A stretch of 6,419 bases of DNA. It comes from a bacterium. GTDB taxonomy: Archaea > Thermoproteota > Nitrososphaeria > Nitrososphaerales > CADDZS01. Positions within the stretch are counted from its first letter, which is position 1. Every line of letters begins with the position of its first letter. Below are positions 1-5,609 of the stretch, piece by piece. The notes beneath the pieces are model-generated. The model did no database searches. It had not been told where the DNA came from and was given only the letters and a program-made list of their open reading frames with translations. The position numbers and the translations under genes were made by a program. The stretch lies in contig DAIDAB010000122.1 in assembly GCA_027310845.1 (NCBI GenBank), forward strand, positions 1 to 6,419. The letters run 5' to 3'.

Positions 1-870
1 ACGTACACTGGATCAAAATTAGACAGTGCGATGGGCTTTCAAAGCGCATTTGGAAACTTGGGAGTCGTGCTCGCATTTGTTTTCTCCGCACCTATCTACT
101 TGGCGCTTGGATGGAGAGGCCCCTTCTTGATCTACGTGGCTTTGGAGATTGCGGTGGTGGGGATTACCCTTGTTTCAATGAAGACCAGTACAGATAAACC
201 TGCAGTGATGTCTAGTGTAGCTCAGCCAGATCAGGTGCAAGAAAAGACATACGCCAAACAAGCCAATGAAAACAGTCTTGCTCCAACACAAAGAAAGCTT
301 CCGCTCGGACTGCCTCTCTTTTTTATTCTCACCTCGTTTGTGACAGGTGGATCCTACGCAATCTTTGGGAACTTCGGGAATCTGCTGCTCTTCCACAATG
401 GGTTTGGGTTGAGCAACTCAAATTACCTTATGGCAATCTGGGTCGTAAGCGCATTCTTTGGGGCAATCCTGAGCGGAAGAATGACGAAAAAACTTGCAAG
501 AATCAGATTACTTGCACTTGCCTATCTTATCTCTGGTCTTGCTGCGCTTGTCTTTGCATTCTCTTATCAGAACATTATCCTCGCAATCTCTTCTCTCTTG
601 GTGAATGGGTTCACGGTTTCCATCACCTACCCAGCTACTTATTCTGAACTTGCTGCGTACCTAGGAGAGGGTTCATTGAGAAGAGGAGCAGCCTTTGGGA
701 TACTTTTTTCAAGCCAGATTGCAGGCTCTTCCGTACTTGGATTTGCTAGTGGATACTTGGCTAGCGGCTATGGTTTGCAGCTTCCATTTGTAATCGCGGG
801 GGCTATGCTAGTTTCTTCCATAGGTACTGTATTCATTTGGGCAAGAACACATAAGTCACTTTCTGTTTAG
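1..870 (+). CDS. Major facilitator superfamily transporter, C-terminal part (5' end outside window)
   Basis: The frame is open from the first base, so the true start lies upstream; the ATG at 31 is internal. The 289 visible residues cover roughly transmembrane segments 5-12 of a 12-helix MFS permease. A Gly/Ala/Phe-rich helix (about window residues 12-36) is followed by the WRGPFLIY segment that typically enters helix 6. A polar loop of about 40 residues (61-99) follows, matching the usual central cytoplasmic loop, then a second block of hydrophobic helices. A basic loop, SGRMTKKLARIR (158-169), sits where the second copy of MFS motif A lies between helices 8 and 9. This is an integral membrane secondary carrier, probably proton-coupled. 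The substrate cannot be read; drug or metabolite efflux is possible but unproven. The gene ends with TAG, and the T-rich stretch at 862-887 may help end transcription. Confidence 0.93.
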   Translation, partial: TYTGSKLDSAMGFQSAFGNLGVVLAFVFSAPIYLALGWRGPFLIYVALEIAVVGITLVSMKTSTDKPAVMSSVAQPDQVQEKTYAKQANENSLAPTQRKLPLGLPLFFILTSFVTGGSYAIFGNFGNLLLFHNGFGLSNSNYLMAIWVVSAFFGAILSGRMTKKLARIRLLALAYLISGLAALVFAFSYQNIILAISSLLVNGFTVSITYPATYSELAAYLGEGSLRRGAAFGILFSSQIAGSSVLGFASGYLASGYGLQLPFVIAGAMLVSSIGTVFIWARTHKSLSV

Positions 871-1031
871 ATCTATTTGATTTATTGCTCATGATGACTA
901 GAGCGATGCAAGCGAAAGATTTATCCCTTCATGCCTTTTGAACGCCAGGACTAGCTGACTCTCGTGGTAAAATCGCAGAGACTTCCCGAGTTTTGCCATA
1001 AAGGAAAACATGAAGATGATCGCATGCAAGT

Positions 1032-1047
1032 TAACATTTAAATGTTA
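1032..1047. promoter_or_regulatory. Perfect 16-bp palindrome with TATA-like core in front of the toxin-antitoxin pair
   Basis: TAACATTTAAATGTTA is its own reverse complement across all 16 positions. Its AT core (ATTTAAAT) resembles an archaeal TATA box. The centre lies about 27 bases before the ATG at 1067 and 21 before the ATG at 1061, so TBP binding here would start RNA almost at the gene start. VapB-type ribbon-helix-helix antitoxins usually bind palindromes overlapping their own promoter. I infer that this is both promoter and autoregulatory operator. The palindrome is observed; the function is inferred. Confidence 0.5.
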
Positions 1048-1060
1048 GATGTAGGAAGAA

Positions 1061-1309
1061 ATGGATATGCCCTCTGAACGCAAGAAAGTCGTCCAGACTG
1101 AACTAGAGGCAAGTGACTACGAAACTCTTCTTAGCTTGGCAAAGAGTAAGAAAATGACAATCAAGGAGGCTGCGAGAGAGGCTTTGCTGTGGTGGACTGC
1201 ATCCGGGACTGACCTCACTAAGGACCCCCTCTTCAAACTCAAGCCTGTCGATTTCAAAGTAAAAGTAAGGTCCGACGAGATAGAAGCCTTCCTATACAAG
1301 AGGAAGTAA
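1061..1309 (+). CDS. vapB: VapB-like ribbon-helix-helix antitoxin
   Basis: This 82-residue protein lies four bases upstream of a PIN-domain toxin, the standard antitoxin-first order. The N-terminal half reads as a ribbon-helix-helix DNA-binding fold: a strand at about residues 9-16 (KVVQTEL), helix A at 18-29 (DYETLLSLAKSK) and helix B at 33-46 after the TI turn (KEAAREALLWW). The C-terminal part (47-82) is a charged tail with a PLFKLKPV segment and an EIEAFLY helix, the sort of region that wraps the toxin active site. By family knowledge it neutralises VapC and represses its own operon; the palindrome at 1032-1047 is the obvious site. Two starts are possible: ATG 1061, with GGAAG almost touching it, or ATG 1067 (residue 3), which has better spacing to GGAAG and to the TATA-like core. 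Sequence similarity alone is weak, so context carries much of this call. Confidence 0.8.
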   Translation: MDMPSERKKVVQTELEASDYETLLSLAKSKKMTIKEAAREALLWWTASGTDLTKDPLFKLKPVDFKVKVRSDEIEAFLYKRK

Positions 1310-1313
1310 GCTC

Positions 1314-1727
1314 TTGTTGGTCTTTGTCGATTCCTCCGCGCTGAAGGCAAACTATGATGCAGGAGACGACTACCATAATTCGGCGGCCAAGCTGATGTAC
1401 AAGATTGCCGCGAGAGAAACAGATGTTACATCCTTCATTACGACGGACTATGTCCTCGACGAAGCAGTGACCCTGACTCGATTTGCGCACAGTCATAGGA
1501 AAGCAGTCGAATTGGCAGATGCAACATTAGCGTCCAAATTCATGAGGATAGTATATTGCGATGAGAATCTCTTTTCGGAGGGGATGCAGATTTTCAAACA
1601 GCATCATGACAAGGAATGGAGCTTAACTGATTGTGTATCATTCGCAACAATGAGAAAATACGGGCTGAGGACCGCGTTCACCTTCGACGCGCATTTTAAG
1701 CAGTTCGGACTCGCCACTATTCCCTAG
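1314..1727 (+). CDS. vapC: VapC-like PIN-domain ribonuclease toxin
   Basis: This 137-residue protein is the normal size for a VapC toxin. The PIN-domain acidic residues appear in order: Asp6 in LVFVDSSALKA, Glu50 in YVLDEAVTL, Asp106 in SLTDCVSF and Asp125 in AFTFDAHF. These normally hold one or two Mg2+/Mn2+ ions for RNA cleavage; family members cut tRNA, rRNA or mRNA, and the target here cannot be read. The start is TTG at 1314, with GAGGA at 1300-1304 nine bases upstream, inside the end of the antitoxin gene. A second TTG at 1317 is less well spaced. The four-base gap to the antitoxin stop implies translational coupling, and the rare TTG start would keep toxin below antitoxin. All catalytic residues are present, so the toxin looks active. 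Confidence 0.93.
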   Translation: MLVFVDSSALKANYDAGDDYHNSAAKLMYKIAARETDVTSFITTDYVLDEAVTLTRFAHSHRKAVELADATLASKFMRIVYCDENLFSEGMQIFKQHHDKEWSLTDCVSFATMRKYGLRTAFTFDAHFKQFGLATIP

Positions 1728-1753
1728 GTCTAGAGCAATGGATAGGCGTAGAT

Positions 1754-1882
1754 ATGAGATTTATCTTAAAAGAGAATCTACACGTATTCATTTATGGGGC
1801 AAAGATGTGCTCACAATGTGATTCATCAAAATTCGAATTACTGATCGAAAAGCGCGTCTACAAAGAATTCGCCGGCAAGTAG
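1754..1882 (+). CDS. Possible 42-residue CxxC mini-protein downstream of vapC
   Basis: An ATG frame of 42 codons begins 26 bases after the toxin stop. The peptide starts MRFILKENLHVFIYGAK and continues into CSQC (residues 19-22), followed by a charged stretch, SSKFELLIEKRVYKEF. A hydrophobic N-terminal half, a CxxC pair and a basic end fit a small metal-binding or redox peptide, or the remnant of a zinc-ribbon protein whose second cysteine pair has been lost. There is no convincing ribosome binding site, and I do not recognise a family. It could be read on the vapBC transcript. A chance frame remains quite possible. Confidence 0.3.
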   Translation: MRFILKENLHVFIYGAKMCSQCDSSKFELLIEKRVYKEFAGK

Positions 1883-2025
1883 ACGAAGTCGGCAGTTATC
1901 TAAGAATCTGAATCAGTGGCAGCTTGTAGCTTCACGAATTCTGATACCACATACCACTACTTTTCTCGTCATATCTTTTAGAACACTCCTTCCGTTTGGT
2001 CAACTTCCAAGCTGCGCAAGTGATC

Positions 2026-2403
2026 TCACTTTCGATCCTTTTTCTTATTCAGGCACTCTTTCACTCTATACTTTACAATCCTCTTCACTAGGTCGAATGG
2101 AATCGGTTCATCGAACGGAAACTGGATCGTACCCTTTCCTCCCTTGTACTGCGACAACTCTTTTTTGAATGCTTCCCTACCTGATGACGTAGGGAAGAAT
2201 GCAATATGATTCTTGAACGCGGCAAAATGCACCAAGCTGCCATTTAGTTTGAATGTTGGTATTCGATAACTAATCGCTTCTTCAGCTCCGGGGGCAGATT
2301 CCTTAATTGTCTGTCTAAGTTTTTCTAGATTGTTTTGGACGTTTTCCGGAAACATAGAAATGTATTCGTCAATGGTTTTGATTTGCTTCCCACGTTCGAT
2401 CAT
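2026..2403 (-). CDS. DUF1801 (YdhG-like) family protein
   Basis: This 125-residue protein is close to the family's usual length. Family marks appear in order: an N-terminal helical part (TIDEYISMFPENVQNNLEKL), the core AEEAISYRIPTF (40-51), LVHFAAFKNHIAFFP (57-71), an F-x4-L-x2-Y segment (79-86) and KGTIQFPFDEPIP (90-102), then a basic C-terminus ending in KKKDRK. DUF1801 proteins have a small alpha/beta fold related to YdhG and the bacterial frataxin-like group; their biochemical role is not established, and none is claimed here. Expected to be cytosolic. The ATG start is well supported: GAGGTG lies at 2415-2420, 11 bases upstream. It points the same way as the broken reductase upstream and may once have shared a transcript with it. 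Confidence 0.9.
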   Translation of the reverse strand: MIERGKQIKTIDEYISMFPENVQNNLEKLRQTIKESAPGAEEAISYRIPTFKLNGSLVHFAAFKNHIAFFPTSSGREAFKKELSQYKGGKGTIQFPFDEPIPFDLVKRIVKYRVKECLNKKKDRK

Positions 2404-2423
2404 ATTTGTTTTCTCACCTCTTT

Positions 2424-2519
2424 CTAGATTCCCTTCGAGCCAGAAAAGAACTCCATCAGCTCGGGAGCAAGAACCACAGGATCCACATCGTGGGTAGTTG
2501 TTGACGGGGTTTCTGTCAA
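2424..2519 (-). CDS. Possible 31-residue leaderless-length frame with strong ribosome binding site
   Basis: On the minus strand a TTG at 2519-2517 overlaps the TGA of the reductase remnant (TTGA). AGGAGG at 2534-2529 lies exactly nine bases before it. The frame runs 31 codons to TAG at 2426-2424, just before the Shine-Dalgarno motif of the DUF1801 gene. The peptide is Thr-rich at first, then VDPVVLAPELMEFFSGSKGI. Stop/start overlap and ideal spacing suggest coupled translation, but AGGAGG also encodes part of the reductase's C-terminal LGGI, so it may be accidental. I do not recognise the product. Confidence 0.22.
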   Translation of the reverse strand: MTETPSTTTHDVDPVVLAPELMEFFSGSKGI

Positions 2520-2954
2520 GAAGAAATCCCTCCTAATCTAACAGGCTCATAATAGAGTAAGGCGAGACCCGATTTGAACGTCTTTGCATTTGTCAGTTTC
2601 AACCTATGAGTGTCTCTGGATAGTGGTTTACCACTACCTATCGTCTTAGGCACGACGGCAATCGCCAATTGATCAATCAGATCTTGATTCATAAGATACT
2701 GGGCTAAACTGACACTATCCACTACTCCTATATCCTTCCCATGCTTTTGTTTCAGTTCCTTGACCTCCTGTTCAATGTTGTCTTAACCACTCTCACACTA
2801 TTCCATTTGCCCTACGGAACTTCTTTGAGGGTTCCAGAAAAGACGATTTTTGTTGAGTTTTCATAAAATCAGCCATGCGACTCTGATCCGTTGTCATGGG
2901 ATCTCAGATATTCGACAATATTTGATAAGTGATGCGATCCAGACAATGTTGCTC
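2516..2954 (-). pseudogene. Decayed RibD/dihydrofolate-reductase-like gene
   Basis: Three minus-strand frames read in succession give one protein of the RibD C-terminal/dihydrofolate-reductase-like family. Segment A, from about 2936 to 2862: RITYQILSN...TTDQSRMADFM. Segment B, 2859-2782: NSTKIVFSGTLKEVP, stop, GKWNSVRVV. Segment C, 2782-2516: DNIEQEVKELKQKHGKDIGV, then SLAQYLMNQDLIDQLAIAVV, PKTIGSGKPL and AKTFKSGLALLYYEP, the family's usual C-terminus. Each junction fits loss of one A from an A run. The two internal stops (TGA at 2906-2904 and TAG at 2814-2812) sit where this family has Trp, as expected from single G-to-A changes in TGG. Family glycine and glutamate positions have also drifted (VVDSVS, LIDQ). 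Above about 2936 similarity fades to EQHCLDR, perhaps the old MLLGR, and the N-terminal domain is not recognisable. Intact relatives are NADPH-dependent reductases; this copy cannot make one. Confidence 0.9.
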
Positions 2955-3215
2955 GAAGATGAAAAGTAACAAATCAAGATGTCGTGTAAGTATCTCCTAT
3001 TCGTTAACCTCGTTGACTTTGCACTACAAATCCTTGCAACAAGTACTTGTGCTTCTCTAGTCCTTTAAAATTGTTCCAAATTCCTACCAGCGCGAGCGCC
3101 TAGAAATCGCGAGCCACATCGCCTCGGCCCCTCTCTTCTTCAGCATACGCTTTGCGATCTCAGAGTGTGGAGAAGATACTTGAAGAGATTCTCAATCGTG
3201 ATGATCGTATAACTC
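2955..3215. other. Intergenic stretch with GC-rich patch, no convincing gene
   Basis: I find no supported gene here. The lower part may hold the unrecognisable N-terminal remains of the reductase. A TTTAAAA element at 3064-3070 precedes a GC-rich patch at about 3089-3130 in otherwise AT-rich DNA; the patch contains CGCGAGC twice (3091-3097 and 3108-3114). The box-to-patch spacing would suit a small RNA promoter, but no stable fold or known RNA class is visible. A GTG frame at 3167-3229 could encode 20 residues beginning MEKILEEILNRDDR; it is in the same frame as the ATPase gene but separated from it by stops. Confidence 0.4.
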
Positions 3216-3217
3216 TT

Positions 3218-3246
3218 TCATATAGATGAATCTGATACGCATCTAT
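3218..3246 (+). promoter_or_regulatory. Likely promoter and operator of the ABC exporter operon
   Basis: TCATATA at 3218-3224 is a plausible archaeal TATA box about 35 bases before the ATPase ATG, predicting a leader of roughly eight bases. A perfect 7-bp inverted repeat overlaps it: ATAGATG at 3222-3228 and CATCTAT at 3240-3246, separated by 11 bases. The repeat covers the region between the box and the predicted start site, where a dimeric repressor would block transcription. No regulator gene is visible in the window. Confidence 0.38.
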
Positions 3247-3256
3247 TGTACGGAGA

Positions 3257-4216
3257 ATGATCCCTACGATCCCTATTGATATTTCTAACTTAAAGAAATC
3301 GTACGGCCCACTGAAAGCGGTCGATGATGTCTCCTTTTCTGTGAACCAAGGAGAAATCTTCTCATTACTTGGTCCAAACGGAGCAGGAAAGACAACGCTG
3401 ATCGAGATTTTGGAGGGTCTACGCAAACAAGATGACGGGAAAGTGAAAGTACTTGAACTTGATCCGTGGCAAAACGGTGAATCCCTGCATAAGAAAGTTG
3501 GAGTTATGCCTCAGAATTTCACTTTCGCAGACAAATCAACCCCAAGGGAGGCACTGAAATACTACTCCAAGCTCTTTGGTGTCCCAACCGACGCGGATCA
3601 GATAATCAAAGAGGTCCTGCTCCAAGATGCCGCCAACATACTCTTCGAGAATCTTTCAGGCGGCCAGAAGCAGAAGATGGGTTTGGCGCTCTCACTTGTG
3701 AATGCTCCAGACCTTCTATTCTTGGATGAACCCACGACCGGCTTGGATCCAAACGCGCGCCGCGCAGTATGGGATGTTATACGAAGATTGAAGTCCAGCG
3801 GCAAAACGATAATGCTCACGACTCATTATCTCGAAGAAGCCGAACATCTTTCTGATCGTGTCGCCATCATGAATCATGGTCACATAATTGCCATGGGGAA
3901 ATGCGATGAAATCATCAGAACCTTCGGATCCGGCGAAGTCCTTGAAGTGCGTGGTAGTGAGATGCTTGCGGATTATCTCAAGAAGAACACTAAACTAAAG
4001 ATCTCCTACGATGGAGCAGGCAAGATCAGCGTCCCACTGGATCAAAAACATGATGCCTATTTTGCTCTGGCTTCAATAGAAGAATCTGGCCTTGACTGGA
4101 GCGAGCTTAGAACAAAGCAAGATAGCCTCGAGGACATCTTTGTGAAGCTCGTCGGCGGAGTGATGGAGGAGCAAGGTGAAATCAAACATGTTGTTCCCTC
4201 CGTACAAAACAAGTAG
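3257..4216 (+). CDS. ABC exporter ATP-binding protein, DrrA/CcmA-like
   Basis: This 319-residue protein has a complete set of ABC ATPase motifs: Walker A GPNGAGKTT (39-47), Q-loop Gln86 in VGVMPQN, signature LSGGQ (133-137), Walker B LLFLDEP (153-159, catalytic Glu158), D-loop TGLD (161-164) and switch His190 in TIMLTTHYLEEAE. After the nucleotide-binding domain, about 95 residues (225-319) form the C-terminal extension typical of DrrA-type ATPases, including DWSELRTKQDSLEDIFVKLV, which is common at the end of these proteins. It should power export through the membrane partner encoded two bases downstream; the substrate could be a lipid, drug or other hydrophobic compound and cannot be read. 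The ATG at 3257 is chosen because stops lie just upstream in frame and the IDISNLKKSYG opening fits family N-termini. GGAG sits too close to the ATG to be a normal ribosome binding site. Confidence 0.97.
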   Translation: MIPTIPIDISNLKKSYGPLKAVDDVSFSVNQGEIFSLLGPNGAGKTTLIEILEGLRKQDDGKVKVLELDPWQNGESLHKKVGVMPQNFTFADKSTPREALKYYSKLFGVPTDADQIIKEVLLQDAANILFENLSGGQKQKMGLALSLVNAPDLLFLDEPTTGLDPNARRAVWDVIRRLKSSGKTIMLTTHYLEEAEHLSDRVAIMNHGHIIAMGKCDEIIRTFGSGEVLEVRGSEMLADYLKKNTKLKISYDGAGKISVPLDQKHDAYFALASIEESGLDWSELRTKQDSLEDIFVKLVGGVMEEQGEIKHVVPSVQNK

Positions 4217-4218
4217 AG

Positions 4219-5325
4219 GTGGAAGTGTATTTGGTTAATCTCTCAAGAATCGTGGCAGATTTCTCCTTCTTTGGGAGAGGGTATCTGCGTAACCGCGTAG
4301 GTCTATTCTTTGCTCTAATCTTTCCATTAATCTTGATACTGATCTTTGGAGCGATCTTCTCCGGAGGGTCTTCTGGACCTACTACTGTTTACGTACAAAA
4401 TTTTGACCATGGTTCCGTTTCAGTGCAATTCATAAACGCGTTGAATAACACAAGTTCTCTTAGGCTAGTGCCGGTAAGCGTTTCAGAGAATTTCTCTTCC
4501 TACCTTTCATCACACTCGGCATCCGATGGCTTGGTGATACCCTCAGATTTTTCAACGAATTTTGCAGCTGGCAATAGTGTAAATGTGACGGTCTATGGAA
4601 ATCCATCGTCATCTACCAGCGCAACTGTCAGTGGAACCGTCAGTGCCATAATCAATGCTTTCAACCTAAAGCGGGTTGGTGGCACGGCCACGATAGGCAT
4701 GGTTCAAACCACTGTTATAGGACAGTCCTTCAAATACGTGGATTTTTTGATACCGGGTTTGATTGGATTCTCTGTATTGATTAGCCCGATGTTTTCGCTC
4801 GTGAACATCTCGGCATTATACAAAAAGACGAAATTGTTCAAGCAATTCTCCCTCACTCCACTCTCCAAGTCTGAGTGGCTTGTCTCCAAGATCCTCTGGT
4901 ACATCTTTCTTGGCGTCATTTCCTTCGTGTTGATGGTACTGGCAGGGGAGTTGCTCTTTGGAGCACATGTTCTTCTTTCAGTATGGCTTATCCCGTTCCT
5001 GATTTTGGGCCCGATGTTCTTTGCATCGCTCGGAATGCTCGTTGGAACTGTGGCGAAAAGCGTCGAAACAGCCGGTGTCGTAGGGCAAGTGATAACTTTT
5101 CCTATGATGTTTCTCTCGGGTACTTTTTTCCCAGTGAGCTTCATGCCCACCTACCTTCAATCCATCGCACATTTTCTGCCCTTATTCTACGTGATAGAGG
5201 GTCTGAACGCAGTGATGATTTACAGCAATTTTGCGCAGGCTACAATTGATCTTCTCATTGTGGCAATCCTAGGAATAGGAACGTTGCTTGCCGCCGCCAA
5301 GTTGTTCAAATGGCGCGAAGATTGA
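4219..5325 (+). CDS. ABC-2 type exporter permease, DrrB-like
   Basis: This protein has up to 368 residues and the ABC-2 permease layout. A short cytosolic start with YLRNRVGLFF leads into transmembrane helix 1 (about 28-49). A Ser/Thr/Asn-rich external domain (about 50-170) follows, then five further helices near 173-200, 225-246, 250-275, 283-308 and 343-362. The stretch FLSGTFFPVSFMP (298-310) followed by FLPLFYVIEGL (319-329) is typical of this family. It forms the membrane channel for the upstream ATPase, probably as a dimer. GTG 4219 lies two bases after the ATPase stop. However, GAGGTG at 4216-4221 is nine bases before TTG 4231, so the true start may be TTG 4231, giving 364 residues. 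Either way translation looks coupled. The external domain is somewhat larger than a bare DrrB loop, as in many ABC-2 exporters. Confidence 0.95.
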   Translation: MEVYLVNLSRIVADFSFFGRGYLRNRVGLFFALIFPLILILIFGAIFSGGSSGPTTVYVQNFDHGSVSVQFINALNNTSSLRLVPVSVSENFSSYLSSHSASDGLVIPSDFSTNFAAGNSVNVTVYGNPSSSTSATVSGTVSAIINAFNLKRVGGTATIGMVQTTVIGQSFKYVDFLIPGLIGFSVLISPMFSLVNISALYKKTKLFKQFSLTPLSKSEWLVSKILWYIFLGVISFVLMVLAGELLFGAHVLLSVWLIPFLILGPMFFASLGMLVGTVAKSVETAGVVGQVITFPMMFLSGTFFPVSFMPTYLQSIAHFLPLFYVIEGLNAVMIYSNFAQATIDLLIVAILGIGTLLAAAKLFKWRED

Positions 5326-5354
5326 CAATTTAGGTGGAGTGATTCCCACATGCA

Positions 5355-5528
5355 TCACTTTGCTGTAGCTTGCTTTTTCCTCCTGTATGCATCCAGTTGT
5401 TCGTACAGATAAAGTCGGAGAACGTGAGCGGCTCGTTGGTGGATCTTATACAGTAGATCAGCGGGCGTGTCAATTTCCAAAGCGAATTGAATGACGGAGC
5501 GAAGAACGACCTTGAAGCCGGCATCCAA
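5355..5528 (-). CDS. Possible 57-residue helical protein, unknown function
   Basis: A minus-strand frame from TTG 5528 to TGA 5357-5355 encodes 57 residues. It opens MDAGFKVVLRSVIQFALE, continues with IDTPADLLYKIHQRAAHVL, and ends RLYLYEQLDAYRRKKQATAK. The pattern of Leu/Val/Ile/Ala and charged residues predicts amphipathic helices with a basic tail, and looks more protein-like than the longer frame overlapping it on the same strand. The TATA-like element at 5575-5588, read on the minus strand, would start RNA near 5554, leaving about 26 bases of leader. No clear ribosome binding site precedes the TTG, and an in-frame TGA lies two codons upstream, so it may instead be the C-terminal remnant of a longer gene. 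It converges on the permease gene, with 29 bases between the stops. No family recognised. Confidence 0.35.
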   Translation of the reverse strand: MDAGFKVVLRSVIQFALEIDTPADLLYKIHQRAAHVLRLYLYEQLDAYRRKKQATAK

Positions 5529-5574
5529 GTCTCAAACCCGTAAGGAACTTTTCTGAAATCTGTATAGTCTGGAG

Positions 5575-5588
5575 CGCTTATATTAGCG
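5575..5588. promoter_or_regulatory. Near-palindromic TATA element before the phosphatase gene
   Basis: CGCTTATATTAGCG is palindromic except for one symmetric pair of positions. Its core TTATATTA (5578-5585) is centred about 28 bases before the GTG at 5610, the distance expected if RNA starts at or next to the start codon (a leaderless message). The same box reads TAATATAA on the minus strand and could drive the small frame at 5528-5355. The GAGGT at 5595-5599 would lie upstream of the predicted RNA start, so either that motif is unused or another promoter exists. Confidence 0.5.
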
Positions 5589-5609
5589 ACTCTAGAGGTC
5601 TGATCTATC

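Noticed and set aside
891..958. ATGATGA and CTGA resembling C and D boxes of an archaeal guide RNA
   Set aside because: No internal D'/C' boxes, no terminal stem, and the spacing of about 65 bases is too long for a typical archaeal C/D RNA.
966..997. Hairpin GGTAAAA/TTTTGCC with an 18-base loop in the gap before vapB
   Set aside because: Seven pairs with one G-U wobble, mostly A-U, around a large loop; no T run and no known RNA class.
964..1041. 25-residue GTG frame upstream of vapB
   Set aside because: Very short, no ribosome binding site, and its stop lies inside the promoter palindrome.
3167..3229. 20-residue GTG frame (MEKILEEILNRDDR...) before the ATPase gene
   Set aside because: Protein-like but too short, overlaps the presumed promoter, and is separated from the ATPase frame by two stops.
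4704..5150. 148-codon open frame antisense to the permease gene
   Set aside because: It mirrors a hydrophobic coding region, has no family motifs and no ribosome binding site; the plus-strand permease explains the sequence.
4875..5249. 124-codon plus-strand frame inside the permease
   Set aside because: Out-of-frame shadow of a well-supported membrane protein; its composition is Arg/Ser/Cys-rich and motif-free.
5334..5349. Small hairpin GTGG/CCAC between convergent stops as a terminator
   Set aside because: Only four firm pairs and no T tract on either strand.
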